Positions 47,821-57,550 of a stretch of DNA of 64,000 nucleotides are shown here, one piece after another; the stretch's first letter is position 1, and each line of letters starts with the position of its first letter. The DNA is taken from positions 1 to 64,000 of the forward strand of contig JAOPYE010000012.1 in assembly GCA_025964775.1 (NCBI GenBank). Direction: 5' to 3'. This DNA is from Marmoricola sp. (GTDB taxonomy: Bacteria; Actinomycetota; Actinomycetes; Propionibacteriales; Nocardioidaceae). The notes beneath the pieces are model-generated. The model saw nothing but the letters and a program-made list of their open reading frames with translations. It made no database searches and was not told the origin of the DNA. Made by a program: the position numbers and the translations under genes.

Positions 47821-49410
47821 ATGAGCACGCTGACGGATGAAAAGCCATGGGTGGCGCCAGCCCCGGTGATCAACGCCGAACACGTGTCCATGACGTTTCC
47901 GGCTCAACGGGCGCTCGACGATGTAAGCCTGCAGATTGTCCCCGGCGAGGTGCACGCTCTGTTGGGCGAGAACGGCTCAGGCAAATCCACCCTGATCCGT
48001 ATCCTGTCCGGCTACCATACGCCCGACCCTGGCAGCGTCCTCGAGATTCAGGGCGAGCAGCTTCCGTTCGGTTCGTTACGAGCCAGCCACGCTGCGGGAC
48101 TGCGATTCGTGCACCAGCACCTGGCGCTAATCAACGAGTTCAACGCGGTCGAAAACATTGCGCTGGACAGCGGGTTTGGGCGACCGAAATGGATCGACTG
48201 GGAAGCCCAGGCGAAGGAAGCCGAGCGACTGCTTGCTCGCCTGAACGTCGAGATGGACATTTGGCGGCCGCTATCTGAAGCACGACCAGTCGAACGCAGC
48301 GCAGTCGCAATCGCGCGAGCGATCAACACCGATAGCGGCCGCGTGTCCTGCGTTGTCCTTGACGAGCCCACCTCGAGATTGCCGGAGCCTGAGGTCGAGC
48401 AGTTGTTCAGCATCATTCACGACCTGCGTCGCGACGGCATCGCAGTCCTCTACGTCACGCACCGGTTGGATGAGGTGACCGCGATCGCCGACCGTGTAAC
48501 GGTCCTGCGTGACGGCAAGAAGCGCGGCACAGTGCAAGGCAGTGACATCATCCGCGAGCGGCTCGTCGAGTTGATCGTCGGCGAGGCAATCGCCAAGCGG
48601 CGTGCCACTCACTCTCTACGCCACGAGTCCGAGACCGATCGGTGTCTACTTCGGCTCGAAGGCTTCTCCGCGGGTCGGGTTGATGACGTCTCATTCACGC
48701 TGCGCGAGGGGGAAATCCTGGGCGTCGTGGGTCTCGCCGGGTCCGGACATGAGGACATTGCCCGCGCACTGATCGGGGCTATCCCCCGCGAGGCAGGCTC
48801 GTTGTGGGTCGGCGACACCGAAGTCCGGTCACTCACGCCCCGCAAAGCCGTAGACCTCGGGATCGTTCTCGCGCTCAGCAATACCGTGGCAGGGAGCGCC
48901 GTCAAGGAGTTCAGCGTCTCTGAAAACCTGACGATGTCCTCGTTGAGCCGATACAAGCTCCGGCTCGGTCTCATACGCAGGCGACCGCAGCGGCGCGATG
49001 CGCGAAAGTGGATTGAGGACCTGGATGTTCGCCCATCAGATCCGGACGCCACATACGGCCGCCTGAGCGGCGGGAACCAGCAGAAGGTGATCCTCGGGCG
49101 GTCGCTGAATTGTAATCCCAAAGTTCTGCTGCTTGAGAACCCGACAGCCGGTGTCGACGTCGGTGCCCGCCAAATCATCTATCAGAGGATCATCGAGCAG
49201 GCCAAGAGTGGTCTCGCCGTATTGATCTGTGCGACCGACCTTGAGGACGTCACGAGCACCTGCCATCGCGTCCTTGTGATACGAGCCGGGAAAGTCGTTG
49301 CCGTGGTCGAGGGCGACTACGACGAGCGGCGTTTGATGTCACTGGCCGCTAACGGTGGCGACGGTGATCCACCACGTACTTCTCAGGAAGGAGTGGGAGC
49401 TCATGACTGA
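47821..49410 (+). CDS. Sugar-type ABC transporter ATPase with two nucleotide-binding domains
   Basis: A 529-aa protein with two ABC domains. The first has Walker A GENGSGKS (49-56), a degenerate signature segment (RPVERSAVAIARA in place of LSGGQ) and Walker B CVVLDEPTSRLPEPE. The second has a degenerate P-loop region (GVVGLAGSGHEDIARAL) but a good signature LSGGNQQKVILGRSL and ENPTAGVDVGARQIIY. This mix is normal in ribose-type importers. ATG 47821; it overlaps the permease gene by 8 bases. Confidence 0.9.
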   Translation: MSTLTDEKPWVAPAPVINAEHVSMTFPAQRALDDVSLQIVPGEVHALLGENGSGKSTLIRILSGYHTPDPGSVLEIQGEQLPFGSLRASHAAGLRFVHQHLALINEFNAVENIALDSGFGRPKWIDWEAQAKEAERLLARLNVEMDIWRPLSEARPVERSAVAIARAINTDSGRVSCVVLDEPTSRLPEPEVEQLFSIIHDLRRDGIAVLYVTHRLDEVTAIADRVTVLRDGKKRGTVQGSDIIRERLVELIVGEAIAKRRATHSLRHESETDRCLLRLEGFSAGRVDDVSFTLREGEILGVVGLAGSGHEDIARALIGAIPREAGSLWVGDTEVRSLTPRKAVDLGIVLALSNTVAGSAVKEFSVSENLTMSSLSRYKLRLGLIRRRPQRRDARKWIEDLDVRPSDPDATYGRLSGGNQQKVILGRSLNCNPKVLLLENPTAGVDVGARQIIYQRIIEQAKSGLAVLICATDLEDVTSTCHRVLVIRAGKVVAVVEGDYDERRLMSLAANGGDGDPPRTSQEGVGAHD

Positions 49411-50497
49411 ACTTTCAGAAACCGAGACGACGCACCGGGAGGAGTGGGTCACGCCAATGACGGACAGTGCGAACCCAGTGGGCAAGCCTGACGGGCAGCC
49501 GAGGACTCTGCGGATCGGGAAGATCCTTGCGGTTCGCAATATCGGCGCGATCTACGTCTGGCTTGTGATTGTGCTGCTGTTCTCGGTGATCTCAGGGAGC
49601 ACCTTTTTCACCTCTGATACGGCCAAGGCGGTCCTCAACCAATATGCGATCACGGGAATCGTAGGCCTCTCGGTGATCGTGCCGCTGGCTGCAGGCGTTT
49701 ATGACCTCTCTATCGGTTCGATCATGGGTCTGTCCGGTGTGCTTGCGGCCTATCTGCTCCAGCACACGTCGATGAGCCCGGTGGTGGTCGGGGCGGTTGT
49801 GCTGCTCCTGTCTGTCGTGATCGGCCTGGCCAATGCATTCGTGGTTGCCGGGCTGAAGGTCAATTCATTCATCGCAACGCTCGGCACTGGCGCGATCCTG
49901 ACGGCGATCACCACAGCTTTGTCGGGGGGTTTGGTGATCACCGGACGGATCGGCGGCACGTTCTCGCAGCTCGCCACGACGAGCTTCGGCGGTATCCAGA
50001 TCGCCGTCGGCTACATGCTCTTGATCATGCTGATGCTCGGCTACTGGCTTGAGCGAACGCAGAGCGGCCGGCAGATCTATGCCACCGGCTTCGATGGCGA
50101 GACGGCTCGACTAACCGGTGCACCAGTGACCAGGATCGTGACCCTGTCCTTCGTTACGTCCGCCGCGATTTCGGGCTTCGCCGGCATGGTGCTGGCAGCG
50201 CAAGTCGCATCGGGCTCACCTGACGTTGGCCAGTCCTATCTGATCCCAGCGTTCTCGGCCGCATTCCTCGGTGCCACTCAGTTGCGAGGAGGACGGTTCA
50301 ACCCGTGGGGGACGGTGATCGGAGTGCTGCTGCTTGGTACCGGCAACGTCGGTCTGTTAGTTGCCGGCGGCCCAACCTGGACGCCCAACCTGTTCGTCGG
50401 CTGCGTGCTCATCGCCGCCGTGGCGCTGAGCGCCACTCATGAGGGGGGGCGAAGCAGAATCCGCCGACTGCTCACCACGAAAGTGGGCAAGAGTTGA
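49403..50497 (+). CDS. Sugar-type ABC transporter permease
   Basis: A 364-aa membrane protein with about 8-10 helices, of the RbsC/BPD_transp_2 family. Conserved features are AAGVYDLSIGSIMGLSGVLA, LKVNSFIATLGTGAILTAIT, GFDGETARLTGAPVTRIVTL (EAA-like loop), SYLIPAFSAAFLGATQLRGG and RFNPWGTVIGVLLLGTGNVG. ATG 49403 with AAGGAG upstream; the frame is open earlier in the overlapping ATPase gene. It completes the importer with 46656-47792 and 47821-49410. Confidence 0.9.
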   Translation: MTELSETETTHREEWVTPMTDSANPVGKPDGQPRTLRIGKILAVRNIGAIYVWLVIVLLFSVISGSTFFTSDTAKAVLNQYAITGIVGLSVIVPLAAGVYDLSIGSIMGLSGVLAAYLLQHTSMSPVVVGAVVLLLSVVIGLANAFVVAGLKVNSFIATLGTGAILTAITTALSGGLVITGRIGGTFSQLATTSFGGIQIAVGYMLLIMLMLGYWLERTQSGRQIYATGFDGETARLTGAPVTRIVTLSFVTSAAISGFAGMVLAAQVASGSPDVGQSYLIPAFSAAFLGATQLRGGRFNPWGTVIGVLLLGTGNVGLLVAGGPTWTPNLFVGCVLIAAVALSATHEGGRSRIRRLLTTKVGKS

Positions 50498-50707
50498 GCA
50501 TCAATAGGTGGCGTTTTAGAGCGCGCCAGGCATTGGCAGCACATCTACGGAGCGTCCGGTGCGCCGGCGCAGCAGCCTGGTCGCCGCCACGCCGTGCAAG
50601 TCAATAGCCCGCGCACTACATGCCGCAAGGCGGCGGTACCCATGACATCGCAACGACGGCACGGTGCTCGTCGTTGGTCGTACCTCGAATAGCGTAGGAG
50701 AGATTCC

Positions 50708-51736
50708 GTGAGAAAGATCGACGCTTTTTGTCACACCATGCCGAAGCCGTACTACGACCGGTTCTTTGAGATGGACACAGGCCCAGAGGCCGCAAACCTG
50801 CGCAAGCGGGTCGCTTCTCTCCCGGTGCTTTGGGACATGGACATGCGCTTCGCGCAGATGGACGAGTTCGGCGACTACCGCCAGCTGATCAATATCGCTG
50901 CCCCGCCGGTCGAGACGCTAGGTTCGCCTCAAGTTGCCCGCGAGATGGCGCGACTCGGCAACGAATCGATGGCCGAGCTCGTCCGTGACCACCCCGACCG
51001 CTTTGTCGGCTTCTGTGCATGTGTGCCGATGGATGATCCAGACGCGGCCGTCGACGAACTCGACTACGCGATCAACGAACTCGGCGCGCTCGGCGCCCAG
51101 ATCTACACGCACGTCGGGTTCGAGCCAATGGACGCCGCACGCTTCGATCCGTTCTACGAGCGGATGGCTCAAAGCGGCAAACTGTTGCAGATCCATCCTG
51201 GGCGTAGTGCCGCGTGGGCCGACTACCCGTCCGAGGAGCGTTCCAAGTTTGAGATCTGGTGGACTTTCGGATGGGAATATGACCTCTCCGCGTTCATGGC
51301 CCGGATCGTGTTTTCCGGTGTCCTCGAGCGCTACCCCGAGTTGAAGATGCTGATCCATCACGGTGGCGGCATGGTGCCGCACTTCTCCGGACGCGTTGGC
51401 CCCGGCTGGGATCAGCTCGGCGCCAGGACCCCGGCAGAGCACAAGAGCGACATTGAAGGTTACCCGCTGACGAAGCGGCCGATTGAATACTTCAAGATGA
51501 TGTATGCCGACACTGCCCTCTTCGGTGCCGGGCACGCGCTGCGGTGTTCGACCGAGTTCTACGGTGTCGACCGGATGCTGTTCGCGTCCGACTCGCCGTA
51601 TGACCCCGAGAAGGGCCCCGGCTACATCCGAGCCACGATCGCCAACCTCCAGGAGATTGGGCTAAGTGAGGCGCAGCAGGAGGCGATCTTCGCCGGCAAC
51701 ATCACACGCCTTCTCGGCCTGGAGCAACCGGCATGA
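50708..51736 (+). CDS. ACMSD-like amidohydrolase, probable decarboxylase
   Basis: A 342-aa TIM-barrel amidohydrolase of the ACMSD/gamma-resorcylate decarboxylase family. Metal residues include His163 (LQIHPGRS), His218 (LIHHGGGM) and Asp295 (FASDSPYDP). The first motif is usually DxHxH: here IDAFCHT has Phe7 where the first His stands, keeping His9. Relatives such as LigW/gamma-RSD have Glu here, so the metal site differs. GTG 50708 has AGGAGA upstream. It probably decarboxylates a hydroxylated aromatic acid. It overlaps the FAD-monooxygenase gene by 4 bases. Confidence 0.8.
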   Translation: MRKIDAFCHTMPKPYYDRFFEMDTGPEAANLRKRVASLPVLWDMDMRFAQMDEFGDYRQLINIAAPPVETLGSPQVAREMARLGNESMAELVRDHPDRFVGFCACVPMDDPDAAVDELDYAINELGALGAQIYTHVGFEPMDAARFDPFYERMAQSGKLLQIHPGRSAAWADYPSEERSKFEIWWTFGWEYDLSAFMARIVFSGVLERYPELKMLIHHGGGMVPHFSGRVGPGWDQLGARTPAEHKSDIEGYPLTKRPIEYFKMMYADTALFGAGHALRCSTEFYGVDRMLFASDSPYDPEKGPGYIRATIANLQEIGLSEAQQEAIFAGNITRLLGLEQPA

Positions 51737-53400
51737 CCGAGGCGCCCGTCCTAATCGTCGGCGGGGGCCCAGTCGGCCTCACGTTATCGCTGGAACTCGC
51801 AGCGCAGGGAATCAAGAGCCTGCTGATCGACAAGCGGCCCGCGATGGGCCACCTGCCGAAGATGGAGCGCTGCAACGCGCGAACCATGGAGAACTTCCGT
51901 CGGCTCGGGCTCGCCGACCGGATCCGAAGCGCCGGGCTTCCTGGGAACGTTCCGATGGACGTCTTCGTGTGTGTGGAATCGATCCAACGCCCGCCCCTTA
52001 CCCACCATCGCTACGCATCTGTTGATGCCCTGAAGTTTCGCGGTCGCACGGTCAACGACGGCACGATGCCGCTGGAGCCTTACCAGCTGGTCTCGCAATA
52101 CACGCTTGAACCGCTGCTCCGAGATGCTGCTCTCGAGTCCGGACAGGTGACGGTTGAATTCGGACACGAACTCGTCTCCTTCGTTCAGGACCACGACGGA
52201 GTCACCGCAACGGTTCGCAACACAGAAGGGGTGGAGAAGACGATCCGTTCGGAATACCTGATCGGCTGCGACGGTGGCAATAGCACCGTCCGTGCCGAAC
52301 TCGGGATCGAACTGCGCGGCGACTCGCTGCTCGAGTTGCGTCAAGCACTGTTCCGCTGTGACGACCTTTTCGAGCGGATTCCGATCGGCCCCGGCCGTCA
52401 CTACCATGTAGCCGATGACAAGGCGTCATTCCTGATCGTTCAGGATGACCTCAAGCACTTCTCGCTGCACGCGATCGTCGACAGCGACGAGGACATGCCG
52501 AAGTTGTTCGAAGAGATCGTCGGTATGCCGATCGAGTACGAGACACTTTTCATCGGCCGGTGGACTCAGCGGCTAATGGTTGCCGACAAGTATCAGGATG
52601 GTCGGGTAATTCTGGCGGGCGATTCCGCTCACCTTGTCATACCGACTGGCGGGTTAGGGATGAACACCGGCGCCGGCGATGCGGTCGACCTAGCCTGGAA
52701 ACTCGCAGGCGTGATGCAGGGGTGGGGCGGGGCGGACCTGCTTGCTTCCTACGAGGCCGAGCGTCGACCGGTCGGCGTTCGCGCAGTCAGCGCCTCGCGG
52801 CGTGCATCGACCGGGCGTCGACGGTGGCGGTCGGCCTGGCGCCCGGAGATCGTTGAGGACACGCCCGAGGGAGAGCTAGCCAGAATCGACTTGATCAAAG
52901 TCGCTGACGGCGAGCAGCGTTGGAGCAACGATCTACTTGGGATTGAACTGGGCTATTCGTACCGCGGTTCGCCGATCATCATCGACGCGCCCGGTCCTGG
53001 GCCCGACACAGATAGTTTCAGCTACCGGTCGAGCAGCTGGCCGGGAAGCCGTGTCCCGCACGTTTGGTTGGCAGATCACAGCGCGTTACATGATCACCTC
53101 GGGCGTACTTTCACATTGCTCCATCGAGGTGCGGCGCCGGCGTCGGCAACCGGGCTCGCCGATGCGTTCGCCGAGTTCGGCGTTCCCTTTGCGATGTTCG
53201 AGGTGGACTCACCCTCGGCCGAGGTGGTGCTTGAGGGTCATGACCTGATCCTGGTCCGTCCTGACCTTCACGTCGCATGGCGCGGTATCGAGTTGCCTGA
53301 GGACGTCAAGCAGATCGCGGCCGTGGTTGCGGGTGTTGGCACCGGCTCGACTCCGATCAGCACCAACCATCGCGGTGAACTAGTGGCGAGAACCCGATGA
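51733..53400 (+). CDS. FAD-dependent aromatic hydroxylase (PheA/MhpA-like)
   Basis: A 555-aa class A flavoprotein monooxygenase. Rossmann motif VLIVGGGPVGLTLSLELAAQ near the N-terminus, the middle motif GCDGGNSTVRAELG (DG fingerprint), and GRVILAGDSAHLVIPTGGLG with NTGAGDAVDLAWKLA for FAD. The C-terminal thioredoxin-like domain is present (PHVWLADHSALHDHLGRTF). It adds a hydroxyl group to a phenol using NAD(P)H. Overlaps both neighbours by 4 bases, so it is translationally coupled within the operon. Confidence 0.9.
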   Translation: MTEAPVLIVGGGPVGLTLSLELAAQGIKSLLIDKRPAMGHLPKMERCNARTMENFRRLGLADRIRSAGLPGNVPMDVFVCVESIQRPPLTHHRYASVDALKFRGRTVNDGTMPLEPYQLVSQYTLEPLLRDAALESGQVTVEFGHELVSFVQDHDGVTATVRNTEGVEKTIRSEYLIGCDGGNSTVRAELGIELRGDSLLELRQALFRCDDLFERIPIGPGRHYHVADDKASFLIVQDDLKHFSLHAIVDSDEDMPKLFEEIVGMPIEYETLFIGRWTQRLMVADKYQDGRVILAGDSAHLVIPTGGLGMNTGAGDAVDLAWKLAGVMQGWGGADLLASYEAERRPVGVRAVSASRRASTGRRRWRSAWRPEIVEDTPEGELARIDLIKVADGEQRWSNDLLGIELGYSYRGSPIIIDAPGPGPDTDSFSYRSSSWPGSRVPHVWLADHSALHDHLGRTFTLLHRGAAPASATGLADAFAEFGVPFAMFEVDSPSAEVVLEGHDLILVRPDLHVAWRGIELPEDVKQIAAVVAGVGTGSTPISTNHRGELVARTR

Positions 53401-54803
53401 CTGCCACGCCCATACGCGCGACGAGCGCCGATAGCGACATGGAAGTCATCGATCCGTCGACGCAGTCGGTGCTGGCTGTACGCAGGTCGACGAGCATCGA
53501 CAAACTTCACTCGCTCGCTGAACAAGCCCACGCGACATTCAAAGACGGCTGGGCAAACGATGGTCAGTTGCGAGCGCGATGCATGAACGCTTGGGCCGAC
53601 CAGTTGGAGGCACATCGGCAAGAGGTGACCCAGCTGCTTGTCAGCGAAACGGGCAAGATCGCTCGCGAGGCCGAGCGCGAAGTCGAGCTGTCGGTCGATG
53701 CGCTGCGTTACAACGCCGGGCTCTGTCGCCACATCGATGGAAGTGCGGCTGTGATGACAGACGGGTCTGCCGTGCACCTGTTCCGCGAGGCGGTAGGCGC
53801 CTGCGCTTTCATCGTGCCCTGGAACTGGCCGCTATTTCTGTTGATGCGAGATCTCGCACCTGCGCTCGCGGCCGGCACCACAGCCCTGATCAAGCCAGCC
53901 CCGCAGGCGCCACTGGCGATCGAGCGCGCCATCGAGTTGGCACGTGCCGCAGGTGTCCCCGACGGAGTGCTGGCAGTCGTTCACGGGGACGGCCAGGTAG
54001 GGCAGGATCTCGTTAGTCATCCGCGGATCCGTGCGGTCTCGTTCACAGGCTCAACGCATGTCGGTGGTCTAGTTGCGCAGGCAGCAGCCCGCGACTTCAA
54101 GCGGTCGCTGCTGGAGTTGGGCGGAAAGGGTGTCAGCGTTGTATTCGGCGACGCTGACCTGGAGGACGTTGTCAGAACCTGCGTGAGCTCCGCCTTCATC
54201 ACATCCGGCCAGATGTGCATGGCGAGCGCCAGACTGCTGGTGGAGCAGTCGGTCTATGACAATGTGGTTGATGCGGTCTGCTCGGCCGTCGAAGAACTCG
54301 TCGTCGGCGATCCCTCCGACCCCACCAGCGACCAGGGGCCCTTGATCTCGCCGGCCCACCTGGAGCGAGTCCATTCCTATCTTGAGTTTGGACGCAAATG
54401 GGTGAGGACCGGTGGACGGAGGCTCGACGGCGCCCTGGCTCCTGGCAACTTCTTGGAGCCGGCTGTACTGACCGGCGCCGACATTCCGCAGAAGATCTTG
54501 ACGGAGGAGATCTTCGGGCCGGTCCTGACGATCGAGCCGTTCAGCAGTGAAACGGAAGCCACGTACAAAGCCAACAGCTCGCCTTACGGGCTGGCGGCGA
54601 GCGTGTGGACTCGAGACGCCAACCGCGGCTGGCGGACTGCACGGGCGATTGAAGCCGGCACTGTGTGGGTGAACCGCTACAACCGCATGTACGCCGAGGT
54701 TCCCTCCGGTGGGATGAAGCACTCCGGCATGGGCCGGACACGAGGGGTCGAGGGCATGCTGGAGTTCACTGAGCTCAAGCACATCAACTGGAACGTGTCC
54801 TAA
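53397..54803 (+). CDS. NAD(P)-dependent aldehyde dehydrogenase
   Basis: A 468-aa ALDH. Catalytic residues Asn143 (VPWNWP), Glu240 (LELGGKG) and Cys274 (GQMCMASAR) are present, with the motif SFTGSTHVGG for cofactor binding. It lies in the same overlapping string as the decarboxylase and hydroxylase; a semialdehyde after ring cleavage (2-hydroxymuconic semialdehyde type) is a plausible substrate, though the sequence does not fix this. Confidence 0.9.
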   Translation: MTATPIRATSADSDMEVIDPSTQSVLAVRRSTSIDKLHSLAEQAHATFKDGWANDGQLRARCMNAWADQLEAHRQEVTQLLVSETGKIAREAEREVELSVDALRYNAGLCRHIDGSAAVMTDGSAVHLFREAVGACAFIVPWNWPLFLLMRDLAPALAAGTTALIKPAPQAPLAIERAIELARAAGVPDGVLAVVHGDGQVGQDLVSHPRIRAVSFTGSTHVGGLVAQAAARDFKRSLLELGGKGVSVVFGDADLEDVVRTCVSSAFITSGQMCMASARLLVEQSVYDNVVDAVCSAVEELVVGDPSDPTSDQGPLISPAHLERVHSYLEFGRKWVRTGGRRLDGALAPGNFLEPAVLTGADIPQKILTEEIFGPVLTIEPFSSETEATYKANSSPYGLAASVWTRDANRGWRTARAIEAGTVWVNRYNRMYAEVPSGGMKHSGMGRTRGVEGMLEFTELKHINWNVS

Positions 54804-54919
54804 TGGTTCGACACGACGTTGACCAAGCAATTGTTATCGGGCCCTCGTCTGACCACTTTGCAGCTGGTCCGTCGATCCGGATCTGGGCTGATTGCCCAGT
54901 CGAGGCTGCGTGAAAAGGC

Positions 54920-55672
54920 ATGGACAAGGTGGTCGATTCAGCGGCGGAGGCCGTCGCGGACATTGAAGACGGCGCCACTGTCGCGGTCGGTGGATTCGGT
55001 CTGTGCGGCATTCCTTCGGTGTTGATCCAAGCACTCTTCGAACAGGGCGCCAATGACCTTGAGGTCGTTTCGAACAACGCGGGCGTGGACGACTGGGGGC
55101 TTGGCATCCTTTTGGGCGCTGGACGGTTGCGGCGGATGGTCTCCTCCTACGTCGGGGAGAACAAGGAGTTTGCACGGCAGTACCTCGCCGGGGAACTCGA
55201 GGTCGAATTGACGCCTCAAGGCACTCTGGCCGAGCGGATGCGCGCCGGTGGCTCCGGCATCGCCGCGTTCTTCACCCGGACAGGTGTCGGCACTCAGATC
55301 GCCGAGGGAGGTGTGCCGTGGAGGTACGCCCCAGACGGCAGCGTCGCCATCGCATCCCCGATCAAACCCGTTCAGGATTTCGACGGTCTGGACTATCTGA
55401 TGGAGAGGGCGATTGTTGCTGACTTCGGGCTCGTGAGGGCATGGAAGGGTGACCGCCACGGCAATCTCGTCTTCCGAGAAGCCGCCGGCAACTTCAACGC
55501 ACTCGCCGCGATGTGCGGCCGCACGACATGTGCCGAAGTCGAAGTGTTGGTCGAGCCGGGTGAGTTGGACCCCAACCAGGTCCACGTGCCTGGTGTCTAT
55601 GTTCACCGCGTCATTCCGCTAACCCAGAAGCAGGCCGCCACGAAACGCATCGAGAAGACGACCACGCGATGA
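54920..55672 (+). CDS. Acyl-CoA:3-oxoacid CoA-transferase subunit A
   Basis: A 250-aa CoA-transferase family I alpha subunit: GATVAVGGFGLCGIPSVLIQ, NNAGVDDWGLGILLGAGRLR, FARQYLAGELEVELTPQGTL, AERMRAGGSGIAAFFTRTGV. A paralogue of pcaI at 28090. ATG 54920, weak AAAGG upstream. It overlaps a small 38-aa frame, after which the beta subunit begins. Together they activate a keto acid with CoA. Confidence 0.9.
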   Translation: MDKVVDSAAEAVADIEDGATVAVGGFGLCGIPSVLIQALFEQGANDLEVVSNNAGVDDWGLGILLGAGRLRRMVSSYVGENKEFARQYLAGELEVELTPQGTLAERMRAGGSGIAAFFTRTGVGTQIAEGGVPWRYAPDGSVAIASPIKPVQDFDGLDYLMERAIVADFGLVRAWKGDRHGNLVFREAAGNFNALAAMCGRTTCAEVEVLVEPGELDPNQVHVPGVYVHRVIPLTQKQAATKRIEKTTTR

Positions 55673-55785
55673 ATGAGTCACACGCCGCCATTCAGCCGTT
55701 GACGCTGGACGAGTACGTGAAAGCGATGCTGTCGACCGTTTCCGACCGCGAGATTGCGGAGGGACCTGATGGCATGGACGCGTGA
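55669..55785 (+). CDS. Possible 38-aa coupled small protein between the CoA-transferase subunits
   Basis: ATG 55669 overlaps the alpha-subunit stop in an ATGA and the frame encodes [20 protein letters not shown], then a helix-like stretch and GPDGMDA, stopping at 55783-55785, 15 codon-offset bases into the beta-subunit gene. The good coupling signal suggests it is translated, perhaps only to pass ribosomes to the beta-subunit start. No family recognised; a chance frame remains possible. Confidence 0.4.
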   Translation: MNESHAAIQPLTLDEYVKAMLSTVSDREIAEGPDGMDA

Positions 55786-56395
55786 CCAGATGGCAGCGCG
55801 CGCAGCTGCCGAACTGCGAGACGGCGACTACGTGAACCTCGGTATCGGCCTGCCGACCCTGGTCCCGAACCATGTGCCTGCCGGTGTCGAGTTGGTGCTC
55901 CAGTCTGAGAACGGAATCCTTGGGATAGGCGCATACCCCACCGAGGACGAGGTCGATCCGGATTTGATCAACGCCGGTAAGGAGACCGTCACGATCCAAA
56001 AAGGCGCCAGCTTCTTCGACTCCGCGATGTCCTTCGGGATGATCCGCGGCGGCAAGATCGACGCCGCGATCCTCGGCGCGATGCAGGTCTCGGCGGGCGG
56101 CGACATCGCCAACTGGATGATCCCCGGCAAAATGATCAAGGGCATGGGCGGCGCGATGGACCTGGTCCACGGCGCGAAGCGGGTGATCGTGCTGATGGAG
56201 CACGTCAGCAAGGACGGCGAGTACAAGATCGTCAACGAGTGCTCGCTGCCCTACACCGGCAAACATGTTGTGCAGCGCATCATTACAGACCTCGCCGTCA
56301 TCGACGTCACCCCGCATGGCCTGGTCCTGATCGAACTCGCTCCAGGGGTCACCCGCGAGGAAGTGAATGAGAAGACCCAACCGGCACTGGCATAG
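55769..56395 (+). CDS. Acyl-CoA:3-oxoacid CoA-transferase subunit B
   Basis: A 208-aa beta subunit. The catalytic Glu47 lies in [32 protein letters not shown] and [20 protein letters not shown] are family segments; the end is [21 protein letters not shown] 55769 has GGAGGG 5 bases upstream; the frame is open from 55754. A paralogue of pcaJ. Substrate likely a 3-oxoacid from the ring-cleavage route. Confidence 0.9.
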   Translation: MAWTRDQMAARAAAELRDGDYVNLGIGLPTLVPNHVPAGVELVLQSENGILGIGAYPTEDEVDPDLINAGKETVTIQKGASFFDSAMSFGMIRGGKIDAAILGAMQVSAGGDIANWMIPGKMIKGMGGAMDLVHGAKRVIVLMEHVSKDGEYKIVNECSLPYTGKHVVQRIITDLAVIDVTPHGLVLIELAPGVTREEVNEKTQPALA

Positions 56396-56548
56396 CTGTT
56401 CGGAGGGCCGCCGTGCAGCGCGAAGTTGGCGACTCCACCGATCTCGCGGAGAGCTCGATCCATACAACTCCTCTCCCGCGGCTAGGCGTGCTCGGGCAGC
56501 GATGTGTTACTCCCCGCGCAAGTCCACCCCGCCATTCAGGAGGAACTC

Positions 56549-57550
56549 ATGAACGTACCGTCGTCACCTGGTACAGGCACCGTCGGTCCGCCGGTTCCTT
56601 TCGATTCCGAACTCGCCGCGATCCTGGAGACCGTTCTGCCGTTCGTGCCGAAGATCGACTGCATGGACGCCATCGCCAGCGCTCGTCTGAGCGCCGCCAA
56701 AGGGCTGTCCATGACTGACGAGGCGCTGAGCCGCAACGGCGAATTTGAGATCAAGGAGCACGCGGTCCCAGGGCAGGCCAATGACCCCAACATTTCGGTG
56801 CTGGTGATCCGGCCAAAAGCCGCACCCTCTCCGATGCCAGTGCTGTACCACATGCACGGTGGTGGCATGATCTTCGGCACGAGCCGCGACATCACCGAAG
56901 AGATGCTCGATTGGGCGCACTCATTCGGGACCGCCATCGTGTCGGTCGAGTACCGGCTCGCACCCGAGGCGCGGCACCCGGCACCAGTCGAGGATTGCTA
57001 CGCCGGGCTGCTCTGGACCGTAGAGCACTGCCACGAATTGGGCATCGATCCACAGCGCGTCGTGCTCATGGGTGCAAGTGCTGGGGGAGGACTGGCAGCC
57101 GCCACGGCTCTTCTGGCACGTGACCGTGGGGGCCCGGAGCTAACAGGGCAGCTGCTGATGTGCCCGATGCTTGACGACCGGAACCAGAGCGCGTCCGCCA
57201 TCCAAGGAGAAGGTAGGGGGGTCTGGGATCGCAAAGCTAATGAGATCGGCTGGACAGCACTCCTCGGCGACTCTCGCGGCGATGAGAACGTTTCGCCTTA
57301 TGCCGCGCCAGCGCGGGGGACGGATCTGTCGAATCTGCCTCCGGCGTTCATTGACGTCGGCTCCGCAGAGACGTTCCGTGACGAAGCGGTTGCGTACGCA
57401 ACCGGCATCTGGCGGGCGGGGGGAACTGCAGACCTACACGTTTTCGCCGGCGGGTTCCACGCGTACGACGTACTGGCCCCACTCGCAGCAGTGTCGGTGG
57501 CCACCCGGCAGGCCAGGAGTGATTGGCTCCGGAGGATTCTGGGCGACTGA
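56549..57550 (+). CDS. HSL-family alpha/beta hydrolase (esterase)
   Basis: A 333-aa hormone-sensitive-lipase-like esterase. Oxyanion motif HGGG (103-106), nucleophile Ser177 in GASAGGG, EYRLAPEARHPAPVEDCYAG as family signature; the His is near the end (FAGGFHAYDV). ATG 56549 with AGGAGG 7 bases upstream. Cytosolic. Last gene of the cluster before the DeoR gene. It may release an ester-bound aromatic or lactone. Confidence 0.85.
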   Translation: MNVPSSPGTGTVGPPVPFDSELAAILETVLPFVPKIDCMDAIASARLSAAKGLSMTDEALSRNGEFEIKEHAVPGQANDPNISVLVIRPKAAPSPMPVLYHMHGGGMIFGTSRDITEEMLDWAHSFGTAIVSVEYRLAPEARHPAPVEDCYAGLLWTVEHCHELGIDPQRVVLMGASAGGGLAAATALLARDRGGPELTGQLLMCPMLDDRNQSASAIQGEGRGVWDRKANEIGWTALLGDSRGDENVSPYAAPARGTDLSNLPPAFIDVGSAETFRDEAVAYATGIWRAGGTADLHVFAGGFHAYDVLAPLAAVSVATRQARSDWLRRILGD

